64,000 nt of DNA from Leyella stercorea (GTDB lineage: Bacteria; Bacteroidota; Bacteroidia; Bacteroidales; Bacteroidaceae), in assembly GCF_021531355.1 (NCBI RefSeq), contig NZ_JADYTS010000005.1, positions 1 to 64,000 of the forward strand, written 5' to 3'. Position numbers and translations under genes: made by a program. Below are positions 9,703-18,369 of the stretch, one piece after another; the first letter of the stretch is position 1, and each line of letters starts with the position of its first letter. The notes under the pieces were generated by a model. The model did not search any database and had not been told where the DNA came from. It saw nothing but the letters and a program-made list of their open reading frames with translations.

Positions 9703-9732
9703 CAAAGGTACTGCAAATCGAAGACAATGCAA
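9703..9732 (-). promoter_or_regulatory. metK promoter
   Basis: TACCTTTG (9710-9703) and TTG (9732-9730) are separated by exactly 19 bp. The predicted transcript has a leader of about 155 nt before the metK ATG. Confidence 0.75.
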
Positions 9733-9768
9733 AATAAATCAGTACTTATTTTTCAAGCGCACAACATC

Positions 9769-9834
9769 TGAAATGCAAACTTACAACAATTGAAATGCAA
9801 ACTCACAACAATTGAAACTCAACCTCACAACAAC
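9769..9834. repeat. Three 22-bp tandem repeats upstream of the metK promoter
   Basis: Units at 9769-9790, 9791-9812 and 9813-9834 follow TGAAATGCAAACTYACAACA with the third unit diverged; a partial unit precedes them. They lie just upstream of the -33 box. Confidence 0.75.
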
Positions 9835-9957
9835 TGAGTTGAGAATTGAGAGTTGAGAAGTGAGAGTTATGATATGCTCAGTTTGTATACGTTTATTATA
9901 CATTATGTTTACCAAGGTAATCATAACTCTCAACTCTCAACTCTCAATTTTCAACTT
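9835..9957. repeat. CTCAACTCTCAATT-type inverted repeat, copy 1
   Basis: The left arm (GAGAATTGAGAGTTGAG then GTGAGAGTTATGAT) and right arm (ATCATAACTCTCAACT then CTCAACTCTCAATTTTC) are complementary around a 40-nt AT-rich centre. This fills the gap between the metK upstream region and the murI stop. A related copy lies at 54830-54990. Confidence 0.75.
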
Positions 9958-9960
9958 TAT

Positions 9961-10803
9961 TTATTCTGTCAAATCGACATGATTGACCATTACGTCTTCG
10001 TGTAGGAATATGCGGGCTGTCTCGCTGAATCGTTGTTCGCTCTCGGTAGTGAGATAGCGGCACGTTCCGCCCTGCGTAATGTTGCGTTCCATTTCGGGGT
10101 GGCGCTTCAGATAGTCGGCGAGTGAGTTGGCTACGTATGTGCCTTGCGACATTATGCGCACGCCTTTGGGTACGTTCTTGACGACAGAACTCATAAGCAG
10201 CGGATAGTGGGTGCAGCCGAGTATGATGGTGTCGATGAGAGGGTCTTTGCGCATGAGCTGGTCGATGCGCTTCTTTACAAAGTAGTCGGCACCGGGCGAG
10301 TCGGCCTCGCCAGCCTCTACTATGGCTGCCCAAAGCGGACATGCCACGCCCGAGACATGTATATCTGGGAACAGTTTGTGTATCTCCATCGAGTACGACT
10401 GACTCTTTATGGTGCCCTCTGTAGCCAGTACACCAATGTGTCGCGACTCGGTCAGATTGCCAATCGTCTCTGCGGTAGGGCGGATGATGCCCAGTACGCG
10501 GCGCGAGGGGTCGAGCATGGGCAGGTCGCGCTGCTGTATGGTGCGCAGAGCCTTGGCAGATGCTGTGTTGCATCCGAGTATTACGAGATGGCAACCCATT
10601 GAGAACAACTTGAGTACAGCCTGCCGTGTGAACTGGTAGACCACCTCAAACGAGCGCGAGCCATAGGGTGCGCGGGCGTTGTCGCCGAGATACATGTAGT
10701 CGTATTGCGGCAGAAGCTGGCGTATGCCGTGCAGCACGGTCAGTCCGCCATAGCCCGAGTCGAACACGCCGATGGGGCCTGGTTGTTGTGGAAAGTTCAT
10801 CAT
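9961..10803 (-). CDS. murI: Glutamate racemase
   Basis: Converts L-glutamate to D-glutamate for peptidoglycan. The 280-residue product has the Asp/Glu racemase motifs: VFDSGYGGLTVL (Asp15), catalytic Cys78 in LGCNTASA and catalytic Cys197 in LGCTHYPLL. It lies 8 bp after the third ompH gene on the same strand, so wall precursor supply may be coupled to the envelope operon. The first residues MMNFPQQ allow a start one codon later. A 422-bp repeat-rich gap follows it. Confidence 0.97.
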   Translation of the reverse strand: MMNFPQQPGPIGVFDSGYGGLTVLHGIRQLLPQYDYMYLGDNARAPYGSRSFEVVYQFTRQAVLKLFSMGCHLVILGCNTASAKALRTIQQRDLPMLDPSRRVLGIIRPTAETIGNLTESRHIGVLATEGTIKSQSYSMEIHKLFPDIHVSGVACPLWAAIVEAGEADSPGADYFVKKRIDQLMRKDPLIDTIILGCTHYPLLMSSVVKNVPKGVRIMSQGTYVANSLADYLKRHPEMERNITQGGTCRYLTTESEQRFSETARIFLHEDVMVNHVDLTE

Positions 10804-10811
10804 GTGGCGTT

Positions 10812-11312
10812 TTATTTTAATTCGGCTTTGATAGCTTCGGTTGCATCTTCGCCCATTTCAGGGTTGACGTACGGGCATGCGTCGCCGTCGGTGTTCAGTA
10901 TAAATGCGTAGCCCAGTTGTGCTCCCACCTTGGCTACAGCCTCGTTGAGCTTGCGCTTTACGGGGGTGAAAGCGTCTGCCTCGGCCTGCTTGAGCAGTCG
11001 CTGTGCCTCCTGCTTGAAGGCTACGTTCTTCTCCATCATTTCCTGTATCTCAGTCTGGCGCTTGCGGAGAATGGAGGGCACGAGGTCGCGCTGTGCATCG
11101 AGAAATTCTTCATACTTGGCGTTGAATTCCTGTTCGGAGCGTTTCATCTCATTGTCGTACTTCTGGCGCAGGTCGTCGATGTTGCGCTGAGCCATCAGAT
11201 AGTCGGGCATTGACTTCAGAACGGTGTCATAGCTGAAATAGCCGAACCGTATCTGCGCACTTGCCAGCAACGGCAGGGCAAGCACGAAGAGTAGTAAGAA
11301 TAATTTCTTCAT
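10812..11312 (-). CDS. OmpH/Skp family periplasmic chaperone, third copy
   Basis: 166 residues with a signal peptide (MKKLFLLLFVLALPLLASA, cleavage near residue 19) and the OmpH pattern: QIRFGYFSYDTVLKSMPDY, then about 80 residues of charged coiled coil, then a C-terminal beta segment (AQLGYAFILNTDG). Skp-type proteins hold unfolded outer membrane proteins on their way to BamA. It is the most distal of three paralogues and is separated from the second by a terminator, while it is only 8 bp from murI. The C-terminal YVNPEMGEDATEAIKAELK replaces the more common ending. Confidence 0.9.
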   Translation of the reverse strand: MKKLFLLLFVLALPLLASAQIRFGYFSYDTVLKSMPDYLMAQRNIDDLRQKYDNEMKRSEQEFNAKYEEFLDAQRDLVPSILRKRQTEIQEMMEKNVAFKQEAQRLLKQAEADAFTPVKRKLNEAVAKVGAQLGYAFILNTDGDACPYVNPEMGEDATEAIKAELK

Positions 11313-11328
11313 ATTTGGCTTGAAAGAA

Positions 11329-11364
11329 AAAAAGGAGGCTGCGGCTTCTACGCCATAGCCTCCT
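11329..11364 (-). terminator. Terminator between second and third ompH genes
   Basis: On the minus strand AGGAGGCT / AGCCTCCT arms close a loop and are followed by seven T residues. It lies 25 bp beyond the second ompH stop, so distal ompH-murI expression would be reduced or need read-through. Confidence 0.85.
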
Positions 11365-11389
11365 GATTATTGTTTGCTTATATTGTCAA

Positions 11390-11902
11390 TTACTTCTTGG
11401 CAGCGGCAGGCTTGTTGAGCTGAGCCTTCACCTCGGCAGTAACGTCCTTGCTGAGAGTGTCGCTGATGTAAGGAATGCCAGATGTGATGTCCATGATGTA
11501 AACATAGCCACCTGTCTTGCCTACAGCCTTGATAGCTTCAACGAGCTTGTTGGTGATAGGGCTAATCTTCTCCTGCTGGAGCTTGGCGAGAGCCTGCTGG
11601 TTGTCCTGGGCTGTCTGCTGTATCTTCTGGTACATCTGCTGGAGGCTTTCCTCTGTCTCCTTCTTCTTGGTCTCGTTCATTGTCGAGGCGTTCTTGTCGT
11701 AGTCCTGGGCCTTGCGCTGGAGTTCGTCCTGCATTGCCTTGAGGTCGTTGTCATACTGCTTGGCAGCTGCTTCTACCTCGCCACGGGCCTTGATGAACTC
11801 AGGCATTGACTGCATAATGTCCTGGGCGTTAACGTGTCCGAATTTCTGTGCGAATGTTGCCAATGGCATGCACAACATAAGCATTAAGATAAGCTTTTTC
11901 AT
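11390..11902 (-). CDS. OmpH/Skp family periplasmic chaperone, second copy
   Basis: 170 residues: signal peptide MKKLILMLMLCMPLATFA, the start of the mature protein QKFGHVNAQDIMQSMPEF, a long Gln/Lys/Asp-rich coiled coil (about 40-110) and the C-terminal segment TGGYVYIMDITSGIPYIS. An Ala/Lys-rich tail (KPAAAKK) ends the protein. The role is inferred from family and from the bamA-linked string of three paralogues. A repeat-filled 164-bp gap separates it from the first copy. Confidence 0.9.
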   Translation of the reverse strand: MKKLILMLMLCMPLATFAQKFGHVNAQDIMQSMPEFIKARGEVEAAAKQYDNDLKAMQDELQRKAQDYDKNASTMNETKKKETEESLQQMYQKIQQTAQDNQQALAKLQQEKISPITNKLVEAIKAVGKTGGYVYIMDITSGIPYISDTLSKDVTAEVKAQLNKPAAAKK

Positions 11903-11954
11903 TTTCTTATTTGTTTTTTGTTATTAATTATTTTCTAAACTCTATGAATGAATT

Positions 11955-12075
11955 TTCAAAATTACAAATTCCTAATTCCGAATCAGCAAAGCCGAACAAT
12001 TCCAAATTGAATAATTCAAAATCGCAGGCAAAGCCGAGAATAACTCAAAATTCCTAATTCCTAATTCTAAATTCC
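11955..12075. repeat. AATTCCTAATTC-type low-complexity repeat, copy 2
   Basis: Runs of AATTCC / CTAATTC / AATTCAAAA units with an interspersed CAAAGCCGA motif twice. It occupies the gap between two ompH genes. Confidence 0.65.
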
Positions 12076-12579
12076 ATAGCCAAGCTTCTGCAGCACTTCG
12101 TTGCTGATGTCAATCTTGGGTGAGCCGAATATTATGCCTGAGTCGGAGGCGCGGTCGAGAACGAGCGAGTAGCCACGCAGTTCGGATATCTCCTTCACTG
12201 CGGTGTATATCTCCTCCTGGATGGGCGACATGAGGCTCTCGCGCTTCTTGAACAGCTCTCCTTCTGGACCGAAGTACTTGCGCTTGAGGTCGCTTGCCTC
12301 CTTCTCCTTCTTCATTATGGCTTCCTGGCGGTCTTTCTTCTGCTCGGCAGAGAGGAACACCATCTCGTTCTGGTAGTTCTTGTAGAGTGTTGAGGCCTCG
12401 GTGTTGAGTGCCTCAACCTCAGCCTGCCATTTCTTTGACACCTGGTTGAGCTGTTCGTTGGCTCGCTCGTAGGCTGGAATGTTCTTCAGAATGTATTCCA
12501 TGTCGAGCAGCGCGAACTTCTGTGCGCTTGCCGTCAGTGCCGTAATGGCAAAGAGGCAGATAAGCATTAATTTCCTCAT
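12067..12579 (-). CDS. OmpH/Skp family periplasmic chaperone, first copy
   Basis: 170 residues with signal peptide MRKLMLICLFAITALTASA, OmpH start QKFALLDMEYILKNIPAYE, a central charged coiled coil and C-terminal GYSLVLDRASDSGIIF. It begins 12 bp after the bamA stop on the same strand, the standard bamA-ompH order. The paralogue sequences are clearly diverged from one another, so they are not a recent tandem duplication. A client-holding role for outer membrane proteins is inferred from the family. Confidence 0.92.
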   Translation of the reverse strand: MRKLMLICLFAITALTASAQKFALLDMEYILKNIPAYERANEQLNQVSKKWQAEVEALNTEASTLYKNYQNEMVFLSAEQKKDRQEAIMKKEKEASDLKRKYFGPEGELFKKRESLMSPIQEEIYTAVKEISELRGYSLVLDRASDSGIIFGSPKIDISNEVLQKLGYGI

Positions 12580-12591
12580 AGCCTTGTTTTT

Positions 12592-15207
12592 TTAGAATTC
12601 CTGTCCTAAGATGAAGTGGAACTGCGAACCGCCCTTGGTTCCGAACACCTTGTCGAAGCCGTATGCCCAATCGATACCCATCAAACCTACCATCGGGAGG
12701 AAGATGCGGACACCGAGACCGGCTGAACGCTTCATGTCGAACGGGTTGAACTTCTTGGTTTCGGTCCATGAGTTACCGCCTTCGATGAATCCGAGTCCGT
12801 AGATGGTGGTGTTGCCAAGGAGGAACGGATAGCGCAACTCAAGTGTCATGCGGTCGTAGGCATAGCCCTCGTAGCCGTAAGGAGTGAGCGAACCGTTTTC
12901 GTAACCGCGCAGACCGATGGTCTCTTCAGCGTATGATGTAGAGTAGCCGGTCATACCGTCACCACCCATGTAGTAGGTCTCGAACGGCGACTTCTTCCAC
13001 TTGTTGAATGAGCCGAGCAATCCGAACTCGAGTCGTGTCATGAGTACGAGACACTTCTGTCCGCTTGTGAGTGCGGTGAACATGCGGCCCTTGAACTTCC
13101 ACTTGTGGTATTCTACCCAGCGGTACTTCTCTTGCTGCTCCTTGTTGTATGTAGCCGACTTAGAGTTGGTGGCGAGGTGTTCGTAGTCCTTGCCGTCCCA
13201 TGCCGACCATGGCGGAGTAACGGTAACCGATGCGACGAACTCTGAACCGCGGCGTGGGAACAACTGGTTGTCGGTAGATGTACGCGACAGCTGAATGCTG
13301 AGGTTGAGGTTGTTAGAGTTACCGTTGGTCATGAGGAAGTAGCTCCAGTTCTTCAGCATGTAGCGTGTGTACGACAGCGAGAGCGACAACTGGAAGTAGT
13401 CGTCTGGCCAGCGCAACTGCTTGCCCCATCCCAGTGAGAATCCGAACAACTTGATGTATTTGTCGGGGTCGTAGTACGACTCATAGTTGTTGTAGTTGCC
13501 GTAGCTGCCATAACCGTACATGTAGTTGTAGTAGTTGTTGAAGTAACCACTGTTGTAGTAGTTGCTCGATACGTCGGTCTGCTTAGAGAAGTAGGCTCCT
13601 ACCGAGAACTGTATCGGTCGCTTGCCTCCAAACCAGTTGGTTGAGTATGAGGTGTTGTACGACTGATAGTATGTACCGTTGGTCTGTGCTCCGATTGAAA
13701 GAACCTCACCATCGCCGATAGGCATGATACCACGATGCTCCTTGTTCTTGTTGAAGAGGTTGCGCATCGAGAAGTTGTTGAGCTTGAGTCCGATACGTCC
13801 GATTACACCGGTCTGTCCCCATCCGAGCGAGAACTCAATCTGGTCGTTCGACTTCTGCTCAAGATCGTAGTTGATGTCTACTGTACCGTTCTCTGGGTCG
13901 GGCACCGGCTGCGGATTGACCTTCTCAGGGTCGAAGTGTCCCATTGATGCAATCTCACGTGCCGAACGCTGCAATGCCTCCTTCGAGAAGAGGTCGCCCG
14001 GCTTTGTACGCAGCTCGCGACGCACTACATTCTCATACAGACGGTCGTTACCGTTGATGCGTACGTGGTTGATGTGGGCCTGCGGACCCTCGAAGATACG
14101 CATCTCAAGGTCGATAGAGTCGCCTACGATGTTAATCTCTGTCGGGTGGAGTGAGTAGAACAGGTAGCCGTTGTTCCAGTAATTGTTGCCCACAGCGTCC
14201 TCGTCTTCGGTGAGTCGCTTGTTCATGAGCTTCTGGTTGTACACGTCGCCCTTCTTCATGCCGAGTACGGCAGCCAGATAGTCGGAGTTGTACACGGTGT
14301 TGCCCACCCATGTTATGTTGCGTATGAAGTACTTCTTGCCTTCGTCTACCTTAATGTTGATGCTTACGTGCTTGTCGTCAACGTTCCATACGCTGTCGCC
14401 TAAGATTACAGCGTCGCGGTAGCCGTGCTCGTTATACTTGTCGATGAGTTTCTGCTTGTCGGCCTTCCAACGCTCGGGTGTGAACTTCTTCGACTTGAGG
14501 AATGACGACAACTTGCCAGCCTCGTGAGTCTTGGAGAACGCTCCCTTTCTGAACAGGCCACCCTTAATCTGGCCGGCTCTCAAGGCATCGTTGCCTTCGA
14601 TGGTGATGGTGCGCACCTTCATCTTCTCCTTCTTGTCGATGATGACGTCGAGGATTACGTGGTTCTTCTGCGTCACGTCGTCGCGCTGCACCACCTGGAT
14701 GTCCGCGTTCTTGAATCCCTTGTCGTCGAAGTATTTCTTGGCAAGAATCTTGGCACGGTCAATCATGTTAGGTGTAATCTGAGCGCCCTTGAGGAGTCCG
14801 AGTTTCTCCTCCATGTCGGTGCGCTCCGATTTCTTCAGACCAATGTAGTTGATTGTTGACACACGCGGACGCATCTGCAGATGGATGTGTAGATAAGCCT
14901 TGTCGTGTATGAGCGAGTCTACCGAGATAGACACGTCCGAGAACAGGCCATACTTCCAGTAATGCTTCACAGCGTCGGTTATCTCGTCGCCCGGCAGCAG
15001 AATCTCCTGTCCGATAGACAGACCCGATATGCCAGTGAGCATATAGTCCTCATATCCTTCAGCGCCTGTCACGGCGATGCCCGCAATCTGTACGGTGCGC
15101 GGTGTTCCGGCATAGGATATGTCCGGGTATACGATTTTGTCCTGCGCCTTTGCGATGATGCTGCATGCAATGATGCAGAGTGTGGTCAACACCTTTCTTA
15201 TATTCAT
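12592..15207 (-). CDS. bamA: Outer membrane protein assembly factor BamA
   Basis: 871 residues, the central insertase for outer membrane beta-barrel proteins. After a signal peptide (MNIRKVLTTLCIIACSIIAKAQ) come about five POTRA repeats (roughly residues 35-400; for example KYFIRNITWVGNTVYNSDYL), then a 16-strand-type barrel ending in phenylalanine (HFILGQEF), the BAM signal. A Tyr/Asn/Gly-rich stretch at about residues 552-590 is predicted as an exposed loop. It lies 45 bp after uppS and 12 bp before the first ompH gene. Confidence 0.96.
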   Translation of the reverse strand: MNIRKVLTTLCIIACSIIAKAQDKIVYPDISYAGTPRTVQIAGIAVTGAEGYEDYMLTGISGLSIGQEILLPGDEITDAVKHYWKYGLFSDVSISVDSLIHDKAYLHIHLQMRPRVSTINYIGLKKSERTDMEEKLGLLKGAQITPNMIDRAKILAKKYFDDKGFKNADIQVVQRDDVTQKNHVILDVIIDKKEKMKVRTITIEGNDALRAGQIKGGLFRKGAFSKTHEAGKLSSFLKSKKFTPERWKADKQKLIDKYNEHGYRDAVILGDSVWNVDDKHVSINIKVDEGKKYFIRNITWVGNTVYNSDYLAAVLGMKKGDVYNQKLMNKRLTEDEDAVGNNYWNNGYLFYSLHPTEINIVGDSIDLEMRIFEGPQAHINHVRINGNDRLYENVVRRELRTKPGDLFSKEALQRSAREIASMGHFDPEKVNPQPVPDPENGTVDINYDLEQKSNDQIEFSLGWGQTGVIGRIGLKLNNFSMRNLFNKNKEHRGIMPIGDGEVLSIGAQTNGTYYQSYNTSYSTNWFGGKRPIQFSVGAYFSKQTDVSSNYYNSGYFNNYYNYMYGYGSYGNYNNYESYYDPDKYIKLFGFSLGWGKQLRWPDDYFQLSLSLSYTRYMLKNWSYFLMTNGNSNNLNLSIQLSRTSTDNQLFPRRGSEFVASVTVTPPWSAWDGKDYEHLATNSKSATYNKEQQEKYRWVEYHKWKFKGRMFTALTSGQKCLVLMTRLEFGLLGSFNKWKKSPFETYYMGGDGMTGYSTSYAEETIGLRGYENGSLTPYGYEGYAYDRMTLELRYPFLLGNTTIYGLGFIEGGNSWTETKKFNPFDMKRSAGLGVRIFLPMVGLMGIDWAYGFDKVFGTKGGSQFHFILGQEF

Positions 15208-15252
15208 TGTCTTCTTATTGTTTTTATCTTGTTAATCCTGGACGTTTACTCA

Positions 15253-15996
15253 TTACTTGCTTTCTTCTGCTTCCACCTGTTTGCCGGTCTTTCCGAATCG
15301 GCGTTGGCGTTGCTGGTAGTCGGCAATGGCTTTGTGCAGGTCGGCTTCGTTGAAGTCGGGCCAGAAAGTATCGCAGAAATACAGTTCAGAGTAGGCTATC
15401 TGCCACAACAGATAGTTGCTGATTCGCAGCTCGCCTCCGGTGCGTATCAGCAGGTCGGGGTCGGGGATTGAAGCTGTCGTAAGGCTTTGCGATACGGTGT
15501 CTTCGGTGATGTCGTCGATAGACAGTTGTCCGTCAACTGCCTTCTTTGCTATGTCCTTCATCGCCTTTGTTATCTCCCATCTTGACGAATAGCTCAAAGC
15601 CACCACCATGGTCATGGCAGTGTTGCCTGCAGTATGGTCGATTGTTTCCTGAAGTTTTTGCTGCACTTCTATTGGCAGACGTTCAATGTCGCCAATCACC
15701 TTGAAGCGAACATTGTTCTTCATGAATATCTCGTCCTCGAGCGACGACAGTACAAGACCCATCAGGGCGGCGATTTCTGTCTCCGGACGGTTCCAGTTTT
15801 CGGTTGAGAACGTGTACAGAGTCAGGTATTTTACACCGAGCCGTGTACATTCAGAGGTGATTCGCCTTACGGTTTCCACACCTGCCTGGTGTCCATAGCT
15901 TCTCGCTTTACCTCGTTTGGTAGCCCATCGTCCATTGCCGTCCATTATTATGGCAATGTGTTGTGGTATATTGTTTTTATCGAGTTGGTTGGTCAT
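15253..15996 (-). CDS. uppS: Isoprenyl transferase (undecaprenyl diphosphate synthase)
   Basis: Cis-prenyltransferase that makes the C55 lipid carrier used for peptidoglycan and glycan export. The 247-residue product carries [16 protein letters not shown] with Asp19 as the catalytic aspartate, the downstream [14 protein letters not shown] and the C-terminal [18 protein letters not shown] signature. It lies 13 bp after the DUF6089 gene and 45 bp before bamA. A highly charged Lys/Glu tail ends the protein. Confidence 0.97.
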   Translation of the reverse strand: MTNQLDKNNIPQHIAIIMDGNGRWATKRGKARSYGHQAGVETVRRITSECTRLGVKYLTLYTFSTENWNRPETEIAALMGLVLSSLEDEIFMKNNVRFKVIGDIERLPIEVQQKLQETIDHTAGNTAMTMVVALSYSSRWEITKAMKDIAKKAVDGQLSIDDITEDTVSQSLTTASIPDPDLLIRTGGELRISNYLLWQIAYSELYFCDTFWPDFNEADLHKAIADYQQRQRRFGKTGKQVEAEESK

Positions 15997-16009
15997 TGTT
16001 TCTAATTGA

Positions 16010-16693
16010 TTAATCGTCTTCGTTGTGGCATGTCCGGCATTTGGGCATAAAGCTGTATGTCACGGTGAGTTGCAGTGCCGAGTAGCAATCGGTGTTCTTG
16101 AACAGTCCGCTGCTTTTTATACCGTATGGGTCTTTCACACCGTCCAATTTGTCGCTCATAGAGAAGTGTTCTGCCCATTCCAGTGCAATGTTCAGCCTCT
16201 TGCCTGCCTTGTACTTCACGCCGAGTCCTATGGGCACATTTGCCGTGAAGGCATTGTCGCCGTCGCCTCCTGCGTATGTGGCTCCGAGTCCGGCAAATAT
16301 GAATGGCGTAAGGCGCTTGGCACCGCGATAGTCCTGTCCCGTTCCGTATGGCCAGAAGTTGTATTCGTAGGTCACACCGGCATCAACAAGCGTCTTGTTG
16401 AACTGGTAGGGAGTTGTGGCATAGTCAGGATAGTATGTCTTGGCATTGTCCGACGAGCCTTTCAGTTTGCCATAGGCTGCCGAGAACTTCAACGCCATAT
16501 ATGGGTTGAATACTCGTCGCAACACCGCAGAAGCCATTGGCTGCATGTTTTTGGTAAGGCTTCCGCCAAAGTCACCTTGGTATGCCACTGCGCCAACGCC
16601 CGCTCCTATCTCCATACGATATTGGTAGTCGGATTGTGCCATGCATGTCGCTGACATTGCGAGGGCGAGTGATATTACAAGGTTTCTAATCAT
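16010..16693 (-). CDS. DUF6089-type outer membrane beta-barrel protein
   Basis: 227 residues with signal peptide ([19 protein letters not shown]) and alternating glycine/aromatic beta strands ([36 protein letters not shown]), typical of an 8-10-stranded outer membrane barrel. Location directly upstream of uppS-bamA matches the DUF6089 family in Bacteroidales. No enzymatic motif is seen. The C-terminus has a Cys pair (KCRTC) after the last predicted strand. Function is unknown; a role in envelope assembly is only suggested by context. Confidence 0.75.
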   Translation of the reverse strand: MIRNLVISLALAMSATCMAQSDYQYRMEIGAGVGAVAYQGDFGGSLTKNMQPMASAVLRRVFNPYMALKFSAAYGKLKGSSDNAKTYYPDYATTPYQFNKTLVDAGVTYEYNFWPYGTGQDYRGAKRLTPFIFAGLGATYAGGDGDNAFTANVPIGLGVKYKAGKRLNIALEWAEHFSMSDKLDGVKDPYGIKSSGLFKNTDCYSALQLTVTYSFMPKCRTCHNEDD

Positions 16694-16718
16694 ATGTATA
16701 TATTATATGATATGTGTA

Positions 16719-18146
16719 TTATTTCTCGAAAGCGGTCTGCTCCTTGGCCCAACCCAGTCGGTTGATGCGTCCGCGCCATGTCATACCGTTGCTGGCGTTT
16801 ACGAGCCAGAGGCTCTTGTTCTTGTCTACAGTCAGAGCGTAGGTGCCCTTTGCTGTTATGGCGTTTGTAGCGTTTTCGTTGAAGTTGGTGGGCAACATTA
16901 CTGTGGCAGTGTCCTCGCGCCATGTGATGCCGTTGTCCAATGACTTGTAGAATTTGGGAGCCTTGCCCTCTTCCTGTCCCATCATGTATACGCCACCGTC
17001 GTAAGCTACAGCACTAATGCCACTGAGCAGCGGTGCTGCGTGGTTGTTGTCGGCCGATACTCCGTAGTATGCCCACGGCTGGTTTTCGCTGTTCTCAGCA
17101 GCCTCGTCAATCTTTCCCCATATGGTAAGGTACTTGTCGTTGGGATAAGTGGCAGCGTCGCGGGTTCCGAAGAGCATCACACGGTCGGTCTTTGCATATC
17201 CTTCTATCTCAACGCTTGCGTATGTTGTCTCGCCATAAGGCATGAGCGAGAGCTCATCGTCTATTTCGGCTACGGCCCATGTAGCGCCGTTGTCCTTTGA
17301 TGTCATCAGTCGGCCATCGGTAGCATATCCGTACAGGCTGTAGCGGCTTGCTGCTACAAGGCGTGTCACATCGGTAGCAGTGCCCATGATGTCCCATGTC
17401 TTGCCGTCGTTGGTGCGTACGATGTTGCCACCGTCGCTGATGTATACGTAGTCGTCCTTGGTTACAAGGCTCTTGTATGCATCGGCTGCGAGATTGTGTC
17501 CGAGGTTGGTCTCACACTTGGTCCACTGTGTGCCGTTGTTGGTATATACGATAGTTGTATTGCCATCTGTGCCGAGCAGAATCAGCTTACCATTTACAGC
17601 AGCTGTCTTTATAGCCTGCATGGTCTTCAGTTCGGCGCATATAGGTGTGGCATGCCATGCGAACGAGTCGGCTTGTTCCTTATGCACGTTCACATGTACT
17701 GTGTATTTCTTTACCGAAAGTCCAGAATTACTTACTACTTGCACTTCGCGGTCTACCGAGAAGTCAAGTGAGTCGGTTGAACTGAAGTAGTCGAGCGAGT
17801 CGCTCTTTTCCTTCTTTATCACCACCAGTCCTGCCGAACTGTTCGACACCGAGCAGAGGAGCTTTTTGGCGTCGACACCACATGGCAGCGAGTCGGGGTT
17901 GTATATCTTACCGTTAATCTGGTCTATATAGAACTTATAGTTGCTCAGTGTCAGTTCTTTCACGACGAGACTGTCGCGAAGTCCGTCTGAAGTCTTCACA
18001 AATGTGTTCTGTTTAGCTGTCGTGACTGAGAAACTTGAGATTGCACAATCGTCGGTGTATGTGTAATCATTGTCGCTTTCAAGGCAAGATGCCATCAAAA
18101 AAACGGTCGCGAGCAGCAGTGTAAAAGCTGCGAACTTACTTTTCAT
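16719..18146 (-). CDS. DUF6242-type lipoprotein with sialidase-like repeats
   Basis: 475 residues. A lipobox (LMASCLES, Cys21) marks it as a lipoprotein. Residues 30-150 form a beta-rich N-terminal domain (CAISSFSVTTAKQNTF), and the remainder has repeated BNR/Asp-box-like units (SKDNGATWAVAE, SLDNGITWRED, NGMTWRGR), suggesting a beta-propeller. Catalytic residues of sialidases are not evident. It lies first in the envelope gene string, 25 bp before the DUF6089 gene. The family call rests on this architecture; function is unknown. Confidence 0.75.
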   Translation of the reverse strand: MKSKFAAFTLLLATVFLMASCLESDNDYTYTDDCAISSFSVTTAKQNTFVKTSDGLRDSLVVKELTLSNYKFYIDQINGKIYNPDSLPCGVDAKKLLCSVSNSSAGLVVIKKEKSDSLDYFSSTDSLDFSVDREVQVVSNSGLSVKKYTVHVNVHKEQADSFAWHATPICAELKTMQAIKTAAVNGKLILLGTDGNTTIVYTNNGTQWTKCETNLGHNLAADAYKSLVTKDDYVYISDGGNIVRTNDGKTWDIMGTATDVTRLVAASRYSLYGYATDGRLMTSKDNGATWAVAEIDDELSLMPYGETTYASVEIEGYAKTDRVMLFGTRDAATYPNDKYLTIWGKIDEAAENSENQPWAYYGVSADNNHAAPLLSGISAVAYDGGVYMMGQEEGKAPKFYKSLDNGITWREDTATVMLPTNFNENATNAITAKGTYALTVDKNKSLWLVNASNGMTWRGRINRLGWAKEQTAFEK

Positions 18147-18290
18147 TGTACTCTAACTTATTATTTTTAGCTGCAAAATTAATCAGAATTCTCCAAATAG
18201 AACTTCTTTTGTCTTTATAATTATGCTATTTATTGATTAATAGTCTTATTTTTAAGGTTGTTTAGTGTTTTTGTAGTGTTGGTATTACTC

Positions 18291-18332
18291 AAAAAAAACG
18301 GACTGCAAGCACATATAATGCTTGCAGTCCGT
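18291..18332 (-). terminator. Terminator after the M16 peptidase gene
   Basis: On the minus strand ACGGACTGCAAGC / GCTTGCAGTCCGT is followed by eight T residues. It lies about 38 bp past the M16 stop codon and blocks read-through into the DUF6242 gene. Confidence 0.92.
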
Positions 18333-18369
18333 TGATATTGCGTTTTTCACGCGTTATTTGCCGTAATGT

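Noticed and set aside
9769-12075. CRISPR-like arrays from the tandem repeats
   Set aside because: Units are adjacent without unique spacers, and no cas genes are in the window.
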